Source: Phytoseiulus persimilis (Eukaryota; Arthropoda; Arachnida; Mesostigmata; Phytoseiidae). Taken from it: DNA of 64,000 nt. Positions 10,336 to 21,369 of the stretch are shown in pieces. The stretch's first letter is position 1. Each line of letters opens with the position of its first letter. The translations under genes and the position numbers were made by a program. The stretch is from the NCBI GenBank assembly GCA_037576195.1, contig CM075101.1:21328001-21392000 (forward strand). The letters run 5' to 3'. The notes beneath the pieces are model-generated. The model searched no databases. It saw nothing but the letters and a program-made list of their open reading frames with translations, and was not told the DNA's origin.

Positions 10336-11025
10336 ATGTCAAACCGGAGAAGAGAGGGATCGCCGTGGCGCTATCCAACCGGCGCAAACGTAATCTCCCC
10401 GATGCCTTCCTCGCAAAATCAAGCTTTCGTGAGGACAGCGGTTTTTTCTCCGCAGATGGACCCGGCATCCATTGGGCTTCCCCCTCCGCCGCGATCTCTC
10501 CGCTCTTTGCTAAACTTCAACAGTCACCAGCTGAGAGAAATGGGCAGAGCGCATGTGATGCGCATCCGAATTCAGCAGGATGCGGACAGAAGACAACGAC
10601 CCCAATCTCCACCACTCGGCTGGAATGGGACCGAACATCCTAATGGGGGCGGAAGGCGACCGTCAGGCCAACGATCTGTCTACGAAAACCAGGATCCAAT
10701 TTTGAGACTCGAAGCAAAAATGGCTCTTCTTCGCAGGGAGATGGTGGCACTTCGTCAAACTGACATGTCGCTTCTGTGTCAGCTGTGGTCGGTCAATGAA
10801 ATGGTGCAGGACATGAAACAAAATGGTGAACTTGAAGAGTTGTTCGACGAGGACGCCATGGAAACACCGGAGGCCCAGCAGGCCTACCTCGAATATCGTG
10901 CTCAACTCCAAGAGTACAACCAACTGCTTGAAGCGCACCAAGCGTCTTTCAGAGAAGCCGGAACCCTCAGCGAAAGCAGCTCATCATCCGGAGCTGAGAG
11001 CGCACTTGGCACTCCAGACAAATGA
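10336..11025 (+). CDS. FAM89/LURAP1-type leucine repeat adaptor protein
   Basis: A single-exon 229-codon frame starting at the first in-frame ATG. The diagnostic feature is the block LRREMVALRQTDMSLLCQLW (residues about 131-150), nearly the conserved motif of the vertebrate FAM89 and LURAP1 (leucine repeat adaptor) proteins. Upstream, LPPPPRSLRSLLNF and a following helix (about 49-78) also match the FAM89 layout. The C-terminus is acidic then serine-rich. Family members act as adaptors, for example bridging MRCK kinases or LIMK to the actin machinery; no enzyme domain is present. The N-terminal 45 residues are low-complexity. FAM89 fits slightly better than LURAP1 because of the short proline-leucine N-terminal block, but I cannot separate them firmly. 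Confidence 0.8.
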   Translation: MSNRRREGSPWRYPTGANVISPMPSSQNQAFVRTAVFSPQMDPASIGLPPPPRSLRSLLNFNSHQLREMGRAHVMRIRIQQDADRRQRPQSPPLGWNGTEHPNGGGRRPSGQRSVYENQDPILRLEAKMALLRREMVALRQTDMSLLCQLWSVNEMVQDMKQNGELEELFDEDAMETPEAQQAYLEYRAQLQEYNQLLEAHQASFREAGTLSESSSSSGAESALGTPDK

Positions 11026-11722
11026 GAATCACTCGAGACGTTTGTCACAACTTTCGAGAGCAATCGCGATTGCGACGTTGCTCACATCAGCTCCGAACAG
11101 TCCTCTTCAGTATAACGTTCACGACACAAAACCTCGACTGAATCAAACGAATAGATCTCGCCGAGTCTCGGTCCCTGGGCTCAGCTGCTCATTCGAGCGC
11201 TGCAACCGTAGAATGCCTCACCAAAGCAAACAGTTCCTTCCCGCGATCTCCTATCGCTGCCAGCCAAAGCTTTTCCGTTGCGGCATGTTTTTGTGAATTT
11301 TTTTTTCACCGATTTCATGTTGCACCTCATTATACGATGTTGAGCCATCGCCAAATCAAACTACATTCGAGGTCGACATGCTTACCAACTCACTGCTTTA
11401 TCCCGCGTTGCCAAAGAGTGTACATTGCAAGATATTGCATTCGCTTCCGACCGCATTTCCCCTTCTCTGGATGACTCGACCTCGAGAGCTCATACTCAAC
11501 CCCTCATGCGGCCGTTATAGAAGGGATTAGAAGCTTCGATACTCAATATAGTTTCCCAGAGCTACGTTTTTAGCGTCTTTGGTACTTTTACAAATATCTC
11601 ACTTCTTCTGGAGGACAACAGGGCCTATATACAATTTTCGTGCCGCCGGAACAGTCAGAATCAAACCAAAACCTACATTTACATAACGGAGATTATCCCA
11701 TTGTACACTGAAATATAATTTA

Positions 11723-11728
11723 ATAAAC
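11723..11728 (+). terminator. candidate polyadenylation signal of the FAM89-like gene
   Basis: AATAAA in an AT-rich context about 700 bases after the stop; no earlier AATAAA was noticed. It implies a long 3' untranslated region (11026 to about 11745) that otherwise holds nothing recognised. Confidence 0.5.
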
Positions 11729-11745
11729 AACCATGTTTTGTAAAT

Positions 11746-12194
11746 CTGTTGAGAGCTCCAAGCGGATCTCTTCCCTCCGGGGGGTCAGAATAAGCTTCGA
11801 GGTGAGTTCTGGTGCATCAGAGGACGCCTCGGAAACGTAGGGAGCTCAGGGTTTGTTTCTGATCGATTTGTTGAGCGATTCGTATTTTCCTCGGGCGCAC
11901 AGTTTGGGGGCACGAGACCGTAGTTGATTTTTCCAAAATCCAATATCGCAAAATAAACTTCCCAGCGATTCGAGGGGTGCAAAATCAGAGTTCAAGTCAT
12001 AGTGAGGAGAGCCCGAAAAGGGACTTGCATCTCTATTCTTCCAGGGACGCCGGAGGGCAGATGGACTCGGAGTTCTGTCAATCTCCTCAACTGCAGCAGA
12101 AATTCAATCTGAATGAGAACGAAATAGAGGCCCAAAGAGGTTATGCGACGCAAATCGGAGTTCAATCCCTCAAAGGGGCTTCATGAAGAGATAA
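11746..12194. other. gene-less, repeat-like
   Basis: No host gene. The stretch leads into the hAT transposase relic and may be part of the same decayed element, but I could not identify a terminal repeat in it. Confidence 0.35.
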
Positions 12195-12393
12195 ATGACT
12201 GTAAAATGTTGGTCCAAGCCAGGGAGCATGCGCGAGTGGCAATTGACGGTTGAACTTCTCAGCTCCATCACACAATACAGTGCTGAGAGCTTGTACCCGG
12301 TTTTGCACGTTGCCACGCAAGCTCTTCTTACCATTACCGTTACGATGGCGAGCTGTGAGAGGTCTTTGCCGATTCTGAACGGATCATCTATAT
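12195..12393 (+). pseudogene. hAT transposase C-terminal fragment
   Basis: The frame encodes a short piece of the hAT dimerisation region: LYPVLHVATQALLTITVTMA followed by SCERSLPIL. This corresponds to the family motif LYPxLxxLLxxLLTLPVTTASCERSFSxL. The DDE catalytic region and the BED finger are absent, and the usual continuation (KTYLRSTM-like) is missing where a hAT MITE begins at 12394. It is a fossil host for the nested MITE. The 12195 start is only the edge of the open frame. Confidence 0.75.
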
Positions 12394-12473
12394 CAGAGGT
12401 CGTCGAACTTCTCTGACATTGCTGGAAGCCGCGGTACCTTGGGGTGTCGAGCCACACAGTTTGACGACCCCTG
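12394..12473. mobile_element. hAT MITE, 80 bp
   Basis: Ends are CAGAGGTCGTCGAACT and AGTTTGACGACCCCTG, a 16-bp terminal inverted repeat with two mismatches that begins with the hAT signature CAG. Flanks are ATCTATAT (12386-12393) and ATCCATAT (12474-12481), an 8-bp target duplication with one difference. It sits inside or at the edge of a hAT transposase fragment. It is too short to encode anything and must have moved with a transposase supplied in trans. Confidence 0.8.
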
Positions 12474-12586
12474 ATCCATATACGTGGATCCAGGATCATT
12501 GTTTGTCCTCAATGAGTTCCCTGGCGATTGATCGGATCGACGTTGAACCAACGGCATGATGTCTGGGGCTCACAAGCAAAGACGTA

Positions 12587-12650
12587 GTCAGCAGTAGACT
12601 TCTGAAGCAAGGGACGGGGCGGCCAGGATAGTCGGCCGAGGGCCGGCTAG
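12587..12650 (+). mobile_element. Helitron-like 3' end, copy C (solo)
   Basis: A 64-bp block nearly identical to 5276-5339 (GTCAGCAGTAGACTTC start, AAGCAAGGGACGGG, then the AGTCGGCC/GGCCGGCT hairpin) and ending CTAG|T exactly like copy B. No 45-bp array precedes it, so this is a truncated copy or a relative lacking the minisatellite. Equal length and identical terminus in two unrelated places support a true element end. Confidence 0.6.
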
Positions 12651-15600
12651 TTACTCGCAATCATCATTGGTCAAGAAAAGCTGACCGCATCAGCGTCTCC
12701 CAGAATTGAGAGAAACGAGTTTGAAGCTGTCACAGAAGGTTCGTCCGCAGTCAAGGCCCATCGTGCGCGATTCAGATCATCGCAGTATCATCATAACTTG
12801 AGTGATATCAACTCCAAGAACCTCTCCTCATTCCGCACCGAATTCTCGTACGTGTTTCGCGGCGGGTGGGGAGGGGGCGCACTTTTACCGGCCTGCTACA
12901 GTCGCAGCTTGAGCTACATAAACCGCTGCGGCATCGCTTCCGATTTTCCCCGACATAGAAGTTCTCAGAAATGTTCTTCCGAAGTCGGAATCCAAAACAC
13001 GGACTCTTGGTGCAAGGTTCGACGGCACATGACATGTAGGCCCGGACTTTCGGCTCCTCGGCATTGCGACCCCGCACGGAGGCCGACGACCGTGTATCAA
13101 ACAGGGCTGGAACTGTTCGAGGCGCTCCACCTCGATTCCCCGGTCCTACCCTGCTACGTCTGCAAGGGACATTCACTCATGAAAACACACATCTCATCAA
13201 CAGGTGCCGGAGACTGGACGGCTATGAGGAAACGTCATGCCGGATCTCGGGAAGCACTGGCGCTTCCCGGGTTGGCGCCTGGGATGACAAGTACGTGAAG
13301 ACACTGCGCCTCTTCTGATAGTGCACAACTCAAGCCTCTGATCGCACTGCGTCGTGCTTCAAGCCCGCCTCAAGAGCGATTCCCGCTTCGCTCTCCGTCG
13401 GAGTCTTTCTCGCTTCCTGAGGATCTGCCTATCTCTAGGAATATTCACGCTGCCTTTATTTGCGCTCACCTTTCAGCTCGTGTGCATCGACGTCGGCTCC
13501 TGGATCCCAATAGGGCGTCGGGAAGAGACGCTCCGTTAACTCAGAGAGCAGCATTCGGAACGCTTTGTTACTTCGCGCAATAAACCTCGACGGCGCCTCG
13601 ATGTTGCGCATTTGCTCTTCCCGAGAACGATCAAGAATTCTGCTGCCACTCATCTTCCGGGGAGGGAGACATCGCGCTTGCGTAAACTAGTACCAACTCG
13701 GAAGAGGAGCGTCTGAGCTTGCAGACGCGCACCTTGCTATCGACCTGTACGCAGGAAGAGTCTCAGGCGAGCTTTTCGAGTTGAGGAACATTACCGATAT
13801 TTAAAGACGTGATGCAGCCGGAATGTGAGGGAACGTGTGCGATTCTGTTTGCGCCTCAATATCGGTGCCTCGCAGGAATTTCCCTCGGCGGATGGCTGTC
13901 AATCCAGGCTGGATTGTTGTTCTTCTTCATTTTTTAGATATATCATGAGGATGAGGAGTAAGGGATACGGAATCGAATCTCAGCGCGAGGAGACAATCTG
14001 ACATCGATGTCGTCTCGTTTGTCAAAGAGTAGCTTCAGATTGGCTCAGTTTTGCAATACGGTGGAACCTTTCCGAAATTATGATCAGACTTCAATCATGA
14101 TGAATTATGGATGACTCACTCCAAGAGTATTCTCGAACCTTTGCAAAAAAATGTGATCACATTATTTCGGAACCGCCACTGAGGGTATCCTCTCAGCTTC
14201 TACTTGTGGAGTTCGGCATCCCTTGGATTGTCAAGAGATCTGTATCACGGAGGAATAGCACGATCTCAGGCTGGGATCTGGGGTCGAGACTAGGGGTCGC
14301 GAAAACCCACGAGTCCCAAAACCGCTGATCCTGAGCTAATGATGACCAGGTTCGGAGGCTGACCCTGGTTGGGGTCGATCGATTCCCATGCTCTTCCAGA
14401 AGCAGGTGCTCCTGTGTCGCTTTGGAATCGACTTTTCCAGACTCATACTGCCCTGACTCATCCCGGCCCACAAAGCTCCGAGAATATGGGTTCCTTCGTT
14501 CCTTTCTGTAGATGTAATTTTAGATTTAATCAATTGGATGTAATCATATGTCCTAGCCATATCGAATCGCTCTCGATCGAGGGGGCAAGCTTCTTCGACG
14601 AACGTCTTCTAACGGGAATTACGGTGCCTCAACGATGCATGGCTCACGAAGCCCACAGAAACATCCTATACTCCCAAAAAATATCGACAGAGCGACGTGT
14701 TCCACGCATATACCGAGACATGAATCTGGCTTCGAGGAGAGGATTTTGCGCCCTCACCCGGACTCGCGAGTCCGACGAGTCCTAGAGATACGGACTCGTT
14801 GGTCTCGCGAGTCCGCGTCTGCAATGACTGGTCGAGACCTATGTGATTGAGTGCTTTTCCATTCTACTTCTTGAGGAATCCGTCGTCAAAAGCTCCTCTC
14901 TCCGCTACCTTTGCCCTGTAACTTTGGGTTTCCCAGAAATGAGTGTGGACCGCGAGCCCAGTGCATGAGCCTCATCAGCGTTTATTGAGAGATGAGAGTT
15001 GGAAACTGCAGTTGATAGCGGAAGGAGAAGCTTTCGACGAACGATCTCTCGAGGATTCCATACAATCGTACCCGACTACATACATAGGCCTCAACCCCAG
15101 CTCCTACCATGAGGTCGTGGGATTTCCTTGTTGGGCCAGTGGTCGGCGGCTCGCACTGCGGCACCAAGAGGATTGCAGCTTGAGGCTCCCGTACCTGAGC
15201 AGACTCGGTTGGCATGCGTTTCGACGGAGGAGGAGGAAAGTTGAGATTTTGACGGCTCCCGCGAGAGTCGAAAAACGAGAACCCGTCTGAAGCTGTGTAT
15301 TTGTCTGAAGCTTCTCCGAAGCTCCTCTCCCAGATTCAGCGATCCAGCCTGGATGTATCTTCCCGGAGCTTCTCTTCAAGCTAGTCGGAACCAAAGAGGA
15401 TAATTTAAGGTCAACAATCACCTTCCGGCTAGCTGCCTTGTGAGTTGCACCCAATGGCGTCCGGAGAATGTGTCACACGTATTCCTCAATTCAACGAATC
15501 TTTCTGAAAGCTTCCTCAGAACAGTTCGAAAAGCTCCGCTACTATCAGAAACGAATATGAAGATCGTCGGACGACTCGAAGGAGACGCAAGAACACGCAA

Positions 15601-16616
15601 AGAGTTCAATTAAGCCGGTCGTTCTAGATTGTGTCGAGTTGTCGCGTTGTGTCCTCGGGTACTCGGGGATCCTCGCTAGCCAAGAGGTTCTCAGGTTCGA
15701 AATGCTGTCGTACCCATCGAGAAGGGCCAAGGCGGCCATGGTCAGCGATCCACAGAGTTTCCATCTGGCCCATTCCATCTTGCTCTGATTTCGGCATGCT
15801 TCTCCCGGCCTGGACGGATGACGGAGAAGCTTCTCTGAATGAAGACATGCGTGAGAGTTTCGCGATACTTTATTTACATATCTCAGCGCTTCACCGAACG
15901 TGGGTCGGAATATCGAGCACAGTCGATGGGCCGCAGATAGGGAACAGAGTAATGGCAGAAAGCTTCCGGAAATAGAACTAGAGAGAACATCAAAAAACAC
16001 GCCGTCCGATCAGACGACGATAACATCGCTGGAACAAATCCGCCAAGAATTCCGTTCATATCTGTATGTACAATACAACTCTTGTTGGGTGGAGCCTTCG
16101 CGATATAAACACAACGCACACACAGAAACTAGTTCCGTTTTTTTTCTCCTGTCTCTTCTCCGGAACCATTCTGCGAGCTCTCTGAGAGTGCTCTCTGACG
16201 GAAGGGACTGCCGAACATCGATCGAACTTAAGTTTAAATAGGATTCGAAGTTTTTCCGGTTTTGAGCCAATAATCATATATTCCATGGCTCCGGTCAGCA
16301 CCTCCTTGATAACTGGGAGGTTGAAGCGTTTCTCGATTCGATAATAATTGAGATTTTTGGCGGATCGCTCGGCATGTGGGGATACGTTAACGACGGGTTC
16401 AGTCTCTGAACTGAAATGATGTTGCCCTTTCGAGCGGCACACCATCACGCGCCTTGATATCAGCGATCAGCTATCAATAATTTTGACAAGTTTGGTGACT
16501 TCTCCACCCGCGCTGGAGTCGCGTGCTGGGTCGAGTGTGGTCTCGGCTACAATCATATACAATCCAGAACCATTTGAGACGAGATGGCGTGGACAGCTTC
16601 AGTTTCCGCTCACAAA
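12651..16616. other. long gene-less stretch
   Basis: About 4 kb without a gene I can defend. A GC-rich patch at 12840-13300 has overlapping open frames on both strands, including an alanine-rich minus-strand frame ending at a plausible GT donor, so a short unrecognised exon is possible. Related short motifs (AGCTTCTTCGACGAACG and variants) recur near 14587 and, inverted, near 14881 and 15025. The strong hairpin at 14759-14815 is listed separately. Confidence 0.4.
14759..14815. repeat. 24-bp inverted repeat / hairpin
   Basis: Arms 14759-14782 and 14792-14815 are inverted copies with two mismatches around a 9-base loop (TAGAGATAC). Each arm begins with, or contains, CGGACTCGCGAG; the left arm itself contains the perfect 16-bp palindrome CGGACTCGCGAGTCCG. 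Such nested symmetry can extrude as a cruciform. No target duplication or transposon motif is visible at its edges. Confidence 0.85.
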
Positions 16617-19320
16617 TCAGGAGTTGACTGCTCGGGCACCTTCAGGTGACTCCTCGGCATCGTCCTTATCTTTCGCCTCTCTCACGTAGGTAGCAGCTGA
16701 ATTGCCTTCAGCTGCTTCTTTGGAAATGTGAACGCCTGAGATGTCGCTCCCCGGGATCTCAAACATGGGCTCCAATAAGATCTTCTCCATAATGGCGCGC
16801 AAACCCCGCGCTCCGGTTTTCCGCTCCATGGCCATGTGGGCGATGCTACGAAGTGCCGCGTCATCGAATGTCAGTTCACACTGGAATGCAAACAGAACAG
16901 CACTGGAGATGCATTCAACATGTGCAATGTCACCTGCGCGTTTCGCCGATGACGCGATTCGCGGAACAATACATCAAGACTTCTCCTCACCTTGTCCATG
17001 CTGAATAACATCTGGAACTGAGGCAGCAGAGCATTCTGGGGCTCTGTGAGAATCTGGATGAGCATATCCTCAGAGAGCGAATGGAACGGCACGAGAACGG
17101 GAAAACGGCCAACGAATTCTGGGATCATGCCGAACTCGATGAGGTCACGAGCCTCCACGCTCTTCAACATGGCATCCTTCTCCATGTTCTCATCGAGTGC
17201 TGATTCATGAGCGGCACTGTTAGCCTGGTCTTCGGAAGCGGCCGCACGTCGGCCCCGCGACTCGAAAACTGGTGCGCCGAAACCAAGATACTGGAAAAGT
17301 AAGGTGACCTCTGAGTGAAGATTCCAGCCGACTCTTGGTTTCGGAGGAAACTGAACCGATGACGCTCATCGGAGATTATTCTCGGAAACCAGGAGGGGGC
17401 GGAAACGCTCTGAACCCACCTTGTTCGTTTTCCGTCTGCTGACGAGGCGATCCAAGCCGTTGAAAGCGCCCGACGCGATGAACAAAATATTCGTGGTGTC
17501 CACGGTGAGGCTTTCACCACGCAGTTTGCGTGAGTTCCTCTCCGGAACATTGACCAGAGTACCCTCGAGCATTTTCAACATCCCTTGTTGAACTCCCTCA
17601 CCTCCAACATCGCGGAGTTGGTGAATACCGGGCACCGCTCCGATCTTATCGACCTCATCGAGGAATACAATTCCTGCAAGTTGAACTACTTGTTCTAGAG
17701 ACAGCAATGATACCGAACGGATGCCGAGTCGACCCCGATAATGGAGTCTACGGCATTCTCAGAATGCATCGTCAACTCACCCTGCTGGGCTTTTTCTACG
17801 TTGAAATTAGCATCCTGGAGCAACTTCGCTATAACACTCTCGATGTCTTCACCCACGTAGCCTGCTTGCGTCAGAGTGGTGCAGTCACAAATGGCAAATG
17901 GAACGTCGAGACATCGGGCAATAGTTTGGGCCAGGAGCGTTTTTCCAGAGCCGGTGGGGCCCAACAAGAGTACGTTGGACTTTTCAAGACGGATTTCTTG
18001 ACTGGCATTCTCCAAGACCTCGGTTCCACGGATCTGGTTGCTTTGGGACGCTTTCTGCTGATCGGATTCTTGAGGTGGTTGATTGAAGACAGAGTTTGAA
18101 GCCGATCCGTACGGCGTGCCTTGGTTCACGAAGTCTCTCGACGTCAATAGTTGGTTCGTCGGGGCGTATTCTAGGGACTGCGTTGCTAAATTCTCTGCAG
18201 GGGCGCTCTGAGTTTTACTGATGTTGTTGTAAATGCGTTTATAATGATTATAAACCCCGACAGAGAGGACTTTCTTAGCTTCATGCTGCCCGATGACGTG
18301 TCGATCAAGATATTCATAGATTTTTTTCGGAGGAGGTGGCGCTTTTCGCGTGGCCGGCATTCCGGTGGCCTTCGCTTGCGAAGCATCTCTCGAAAATTTC
18401 TTGTTTTCACTCTCAGAAAGTACCACGAAGAAATGATGGCACTTTTCACATTTGACGAATCGAGTGGATGCTGCAGAAGGGAACAAAAACGGGCAGCGAT
18501 TTTATGGACGTTCCTCATTTGAAAAATAGAGTCAGGACATTCGCACAAAACCGTGACAGCACTTACAGACAAACGTTTCAACATGAGTACATGGGCTGCC
18601 GCATTTGGGACAACAGAAGCCGCCTTTGTCACCGCCGACCGTGGTCGACCCGATCGTTGAGTTGCCCCCTGTGGTTGTCGAAGAACCGGCACCTGAACTT
18701 CCTATACTGGTGGTACGACTCCTGAAAATCGAGGAGGATATTCTCAATACGAATGGGAGCAACCGATATCCTCGAACAAAAGATCATAACGATGCATTTC
18801 CGGAAATGCTGTATGATACATGGTGAGGCAGGAATAAACGTCTTGGGATTCCAGGGGAGTTGTCATAATGCGCATGAATTACGGCACGGGGCATCACGAG
18901 CAGATCAGCCGATTTCTACGATTCCGCTCATTTCTTTCCGAGAACAGCTGGGCTACTAATTTGTGCTGAATTGTCTGATATCGGATCAGCATTACATCAA
19001 TAACTCACTTGTGGAATCCATCACCGCCTCGTTGGGCTACGACTCCTGGAGGAGTTGGGACTTCATCTTCACTGGCCTCCCGTTTGAATACGGGACTCAG
19101 AGAGAAAGACCGCGCGTTTAGAGCTGCTGCATGCCGCACCCTATGGAGATGTCGACCTGGGGGGAAAATTCTCTTCAATGGTTTCGAACTAGCTGGGATC
19201 GTGCGTGGGATGCTTCCAGATTCTAAGCCCAGCAGAAAGTTGGAAACTCGCGTCGTTACCTCTATGAGAAACGATGAGAAGATTCTTCGTGTGATGAAGA
19301 GAACATCGCAGAGCCGACAT
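16617..19320 (-). CDS. CLPX: mitochondrial ATP-dependent Clp protease ATP-binding subunit ClpX
   Basis: Seven exons in transcript order: 19320-19260, 19156-19009, 18721-18567, 18470-17781, 17673-17420, 17290-16991, 16880-16617; about 623 aa (human 633). The start [10 protein letters not shown] and basic N-terminus look like a mitochondrial presequence. A C4 zinc ribbon follows (CPKCGSPC ... CEKCHHFF, about 105-130), then the AAA+ module with Walker A GPTGSGKT (about 290), [10 protein letters not shown] pore region, Walker [10 protein letters not shown], and [14 protein letters not shown] in the C-terminal small domain. ClpX unfolds substrates for ClpP in the matrix and also acts alone as a chaperone. 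The longer reading of exon 2 upstream, which would begin with GTG, was rejected because an AG|GTAACG donor and CCCCCCAG acceptor give an ATG-containing exon in phase. The C-terminal tail is short and acidic. Confidence 0.93.
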
Positions 19321-20094
19321 GTCGGCACGCAAAGAGTTGAATCTGAAATCGGTATGAGACAATATGAAATTCAGTTCTTGCAGATGGACGATCTTCCTGA
19401 ATCCTATCAGCCGTCTTGACCACCCGACGAGTGACTTATAGGATATCAAGTTTCGCGGTTCCGGAGGCGTAAGACTACGGAGCTTCCGTGATGGGCTTGA
19501 TGTTCCAACCAAGTCACAAAGGCCGAAGAGCGCGTCAAAACCGCCCAAGGTTCAGGCGCTCAAGTCTCGGCGCCTACACGCTGCCACGCGAGGGCGCAGA
19601 AGTCAACGGTTACAACTCCCACAAACCAGATCTGCATTCTACAACACGTTGGATAGGAGTGAGACGATCGAGGCGGATCTGGAGGAGTCCAGTAAGGAAC
19701 TTCAGAAAGCTACATCGGAATGCTCCCGATCGTGAGCAAACTCCTACTTTCCGTTGGAGTATTATTCCCACGAGTCCCGCCGTCCAGAGGCGGTATAAGA
19801 ACTCGTCTGGGCTCTTTGAGAATAGCAAAGAAGCGGGGGCACGAGAGCCTGTGATTGAAAATGTGTTACTGGAAGATTGGAGAACCACTAAAACAACGCA
19901 CCTACGCGAGGGCTCAGCTGAGACGCTTGAGTACAATATGTACTCCACGAGAGACGTCGCTCGATTACTCGCCTGATGCCGAGTCTGAATTGACGGAAAT
20001 GCCAACCATTCACAGAGCTTCAAGTGTACGAGGCAGCAGCGAAACATTAACGCATTCGTTCAGCAGAGTTCGTGGACTGGCTACTGGCTACTAA
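19319..20094 (+). CDS. uncharacterised basic, serine-rich protein (four exons)
   Basis: Exons 19319-19351, 19442-19731, 19775-19850, 19918-20094 give a continuous 191-residue frame. Start [11 protein letters not shown] is the first Met after in-frame stops; the end is RVRGLATGY-stop. The protein is rich in Ser, Arg and Lys, with no predicted membrane segment and no domain I recognise. Introns are 90, 43 and 67 bases; the 43-base one is unusually short, and the last donor (CCT|GTGATT) is weak. It lies head to head with ClpX, and the two ATGs overlap. Evidence is phase-consistent open frames with coding-like composition only; conservation would be decisive. Confidence 0.5.
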
Positions 20095-21369
20095 AAGCGA
20101 TACGCACAACCCAGCGCAGATCTAAAATAACCAGAAAGACAACGCGCCCTTGACTTGGAGCCGGAGCACCAGCGAGCCGCCAAACAAGGCCAGAAGCCCG
20201 ATGCAGGGAAGGATTTTCGCCGTGGCCCCAGGCTTAGCTCACAGTTATGCAACACTGAATCTGGTACTGACAGAGTTCTTCGCTCTTCGCACCACCGTAG
20301 CCATTGATCCCAGAATCGGGACACTGGCTCGCCAGCCCCATTCATCTACCGGAGGGCATGTCGGAGGGAGAGCAGATTAGCGTCTCACGGGATTCAGTTA
20401 CAAATCGATCAGTTCTCACCTGGGACAAGGGTTCAATAATTGAGTGGAACTGCAGTGAGTGCAAAAGAGATCTACGCAATCACGAGCCAACTGCAGGCTG
20501 TTGGGTTGAGTCTCTCACCAATGAGACCGAACACTACACCTGAGAAAGGGTTCTTGTTGCTCTAAAGTCGATGCGACAGAGAGCGAGATGACACAAAGAA
20601 TACGCACCCAAAACAAATGACACATTCACTGAATCACTCCACATGGGCATGGGAGACAGCCGTACTACAACCCAAGAAGAGGAAATCGCAAGGGGCAACT
20701 ATTTGTAATCTATCCAAGGCCGTCTGGCCACTGAGCAATACTGCAATCATATTTATCGATCAGATAAAGAATTTCCGCGCGGACCTGGAAGCTATCACGG
20801 CATTTCTGATGGAACCTCAGACAGAATGTCGACCGGGGAAGATCCGAGTTCATCGAACTCGCAAGTTCATGTTCCAGTGTGTGGTGGGCATGTGGTGAAC
20901 ACCTTTTGATCCTCGTTCGCCTGATCACTGTCGCAACAGGAGTCGTTTCGAACCGCAAGAAGCCACTCCAATCGGGATCATAGTTTAATGGACTTCATGA
21001 GTTGCTCCAAACAGTTCAAAGAGATAGGAACTGCTCTCAAAGCCTATCGGAGGAGAACAGCGCGATTGCAATGTCAAAATATGGCTCAACGAACTGAACA
21101 ACCGTACCTGAGCTGGACCAGTCGACTTTGAGGATAAAAACTCGGTGCGAGCCAGAGATGGTTCCTTTTCCAGCTTTCGGCAAGCTTGAGTGGAGGAAAG
21201 AAATTCCGTAAGACTGATAAATTCTTCGAGAAATAGATCTCTAGATATCTGGAATCGTTCACCAAGGTCTCAGCTGCTAGAGTAGCACGCCGAATCGGCG
21301 GCTTCGAAATCACGCAGGGTACCACACCTGTTCGAAGCGTTTGAGCTGAGCACTTCGGAAGGTGATTCA
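20095..21369. other. no clear gene; scattered coding-like fragments
   Basis: A plus-strand stretch near 20779-20907 has coding-like composition (SYHGISDGTSDRMSTGEDPS), and ATGGGAGACAGCCG at about 20650 could be a start codon. I could not join them with valid splice sites. They might be 5' exons of the doubtful gene that follows. Confidence 0.3.

Noticed and set aside
12798-13318. GC-rich overlapping frames as a gene
   Set aside because: Frames are open on both strands, as expected from high GC; no domain or consistent exon chain was found.
19321-19328. ClpX starting with GTG at 19328, giving a continuous longer exon
   Set aside because: GTG is not a normal nuclear start; an AG|GTAACG donor and a CCCCCCAG acceptor give an ATG exon in phase with a better presequence.
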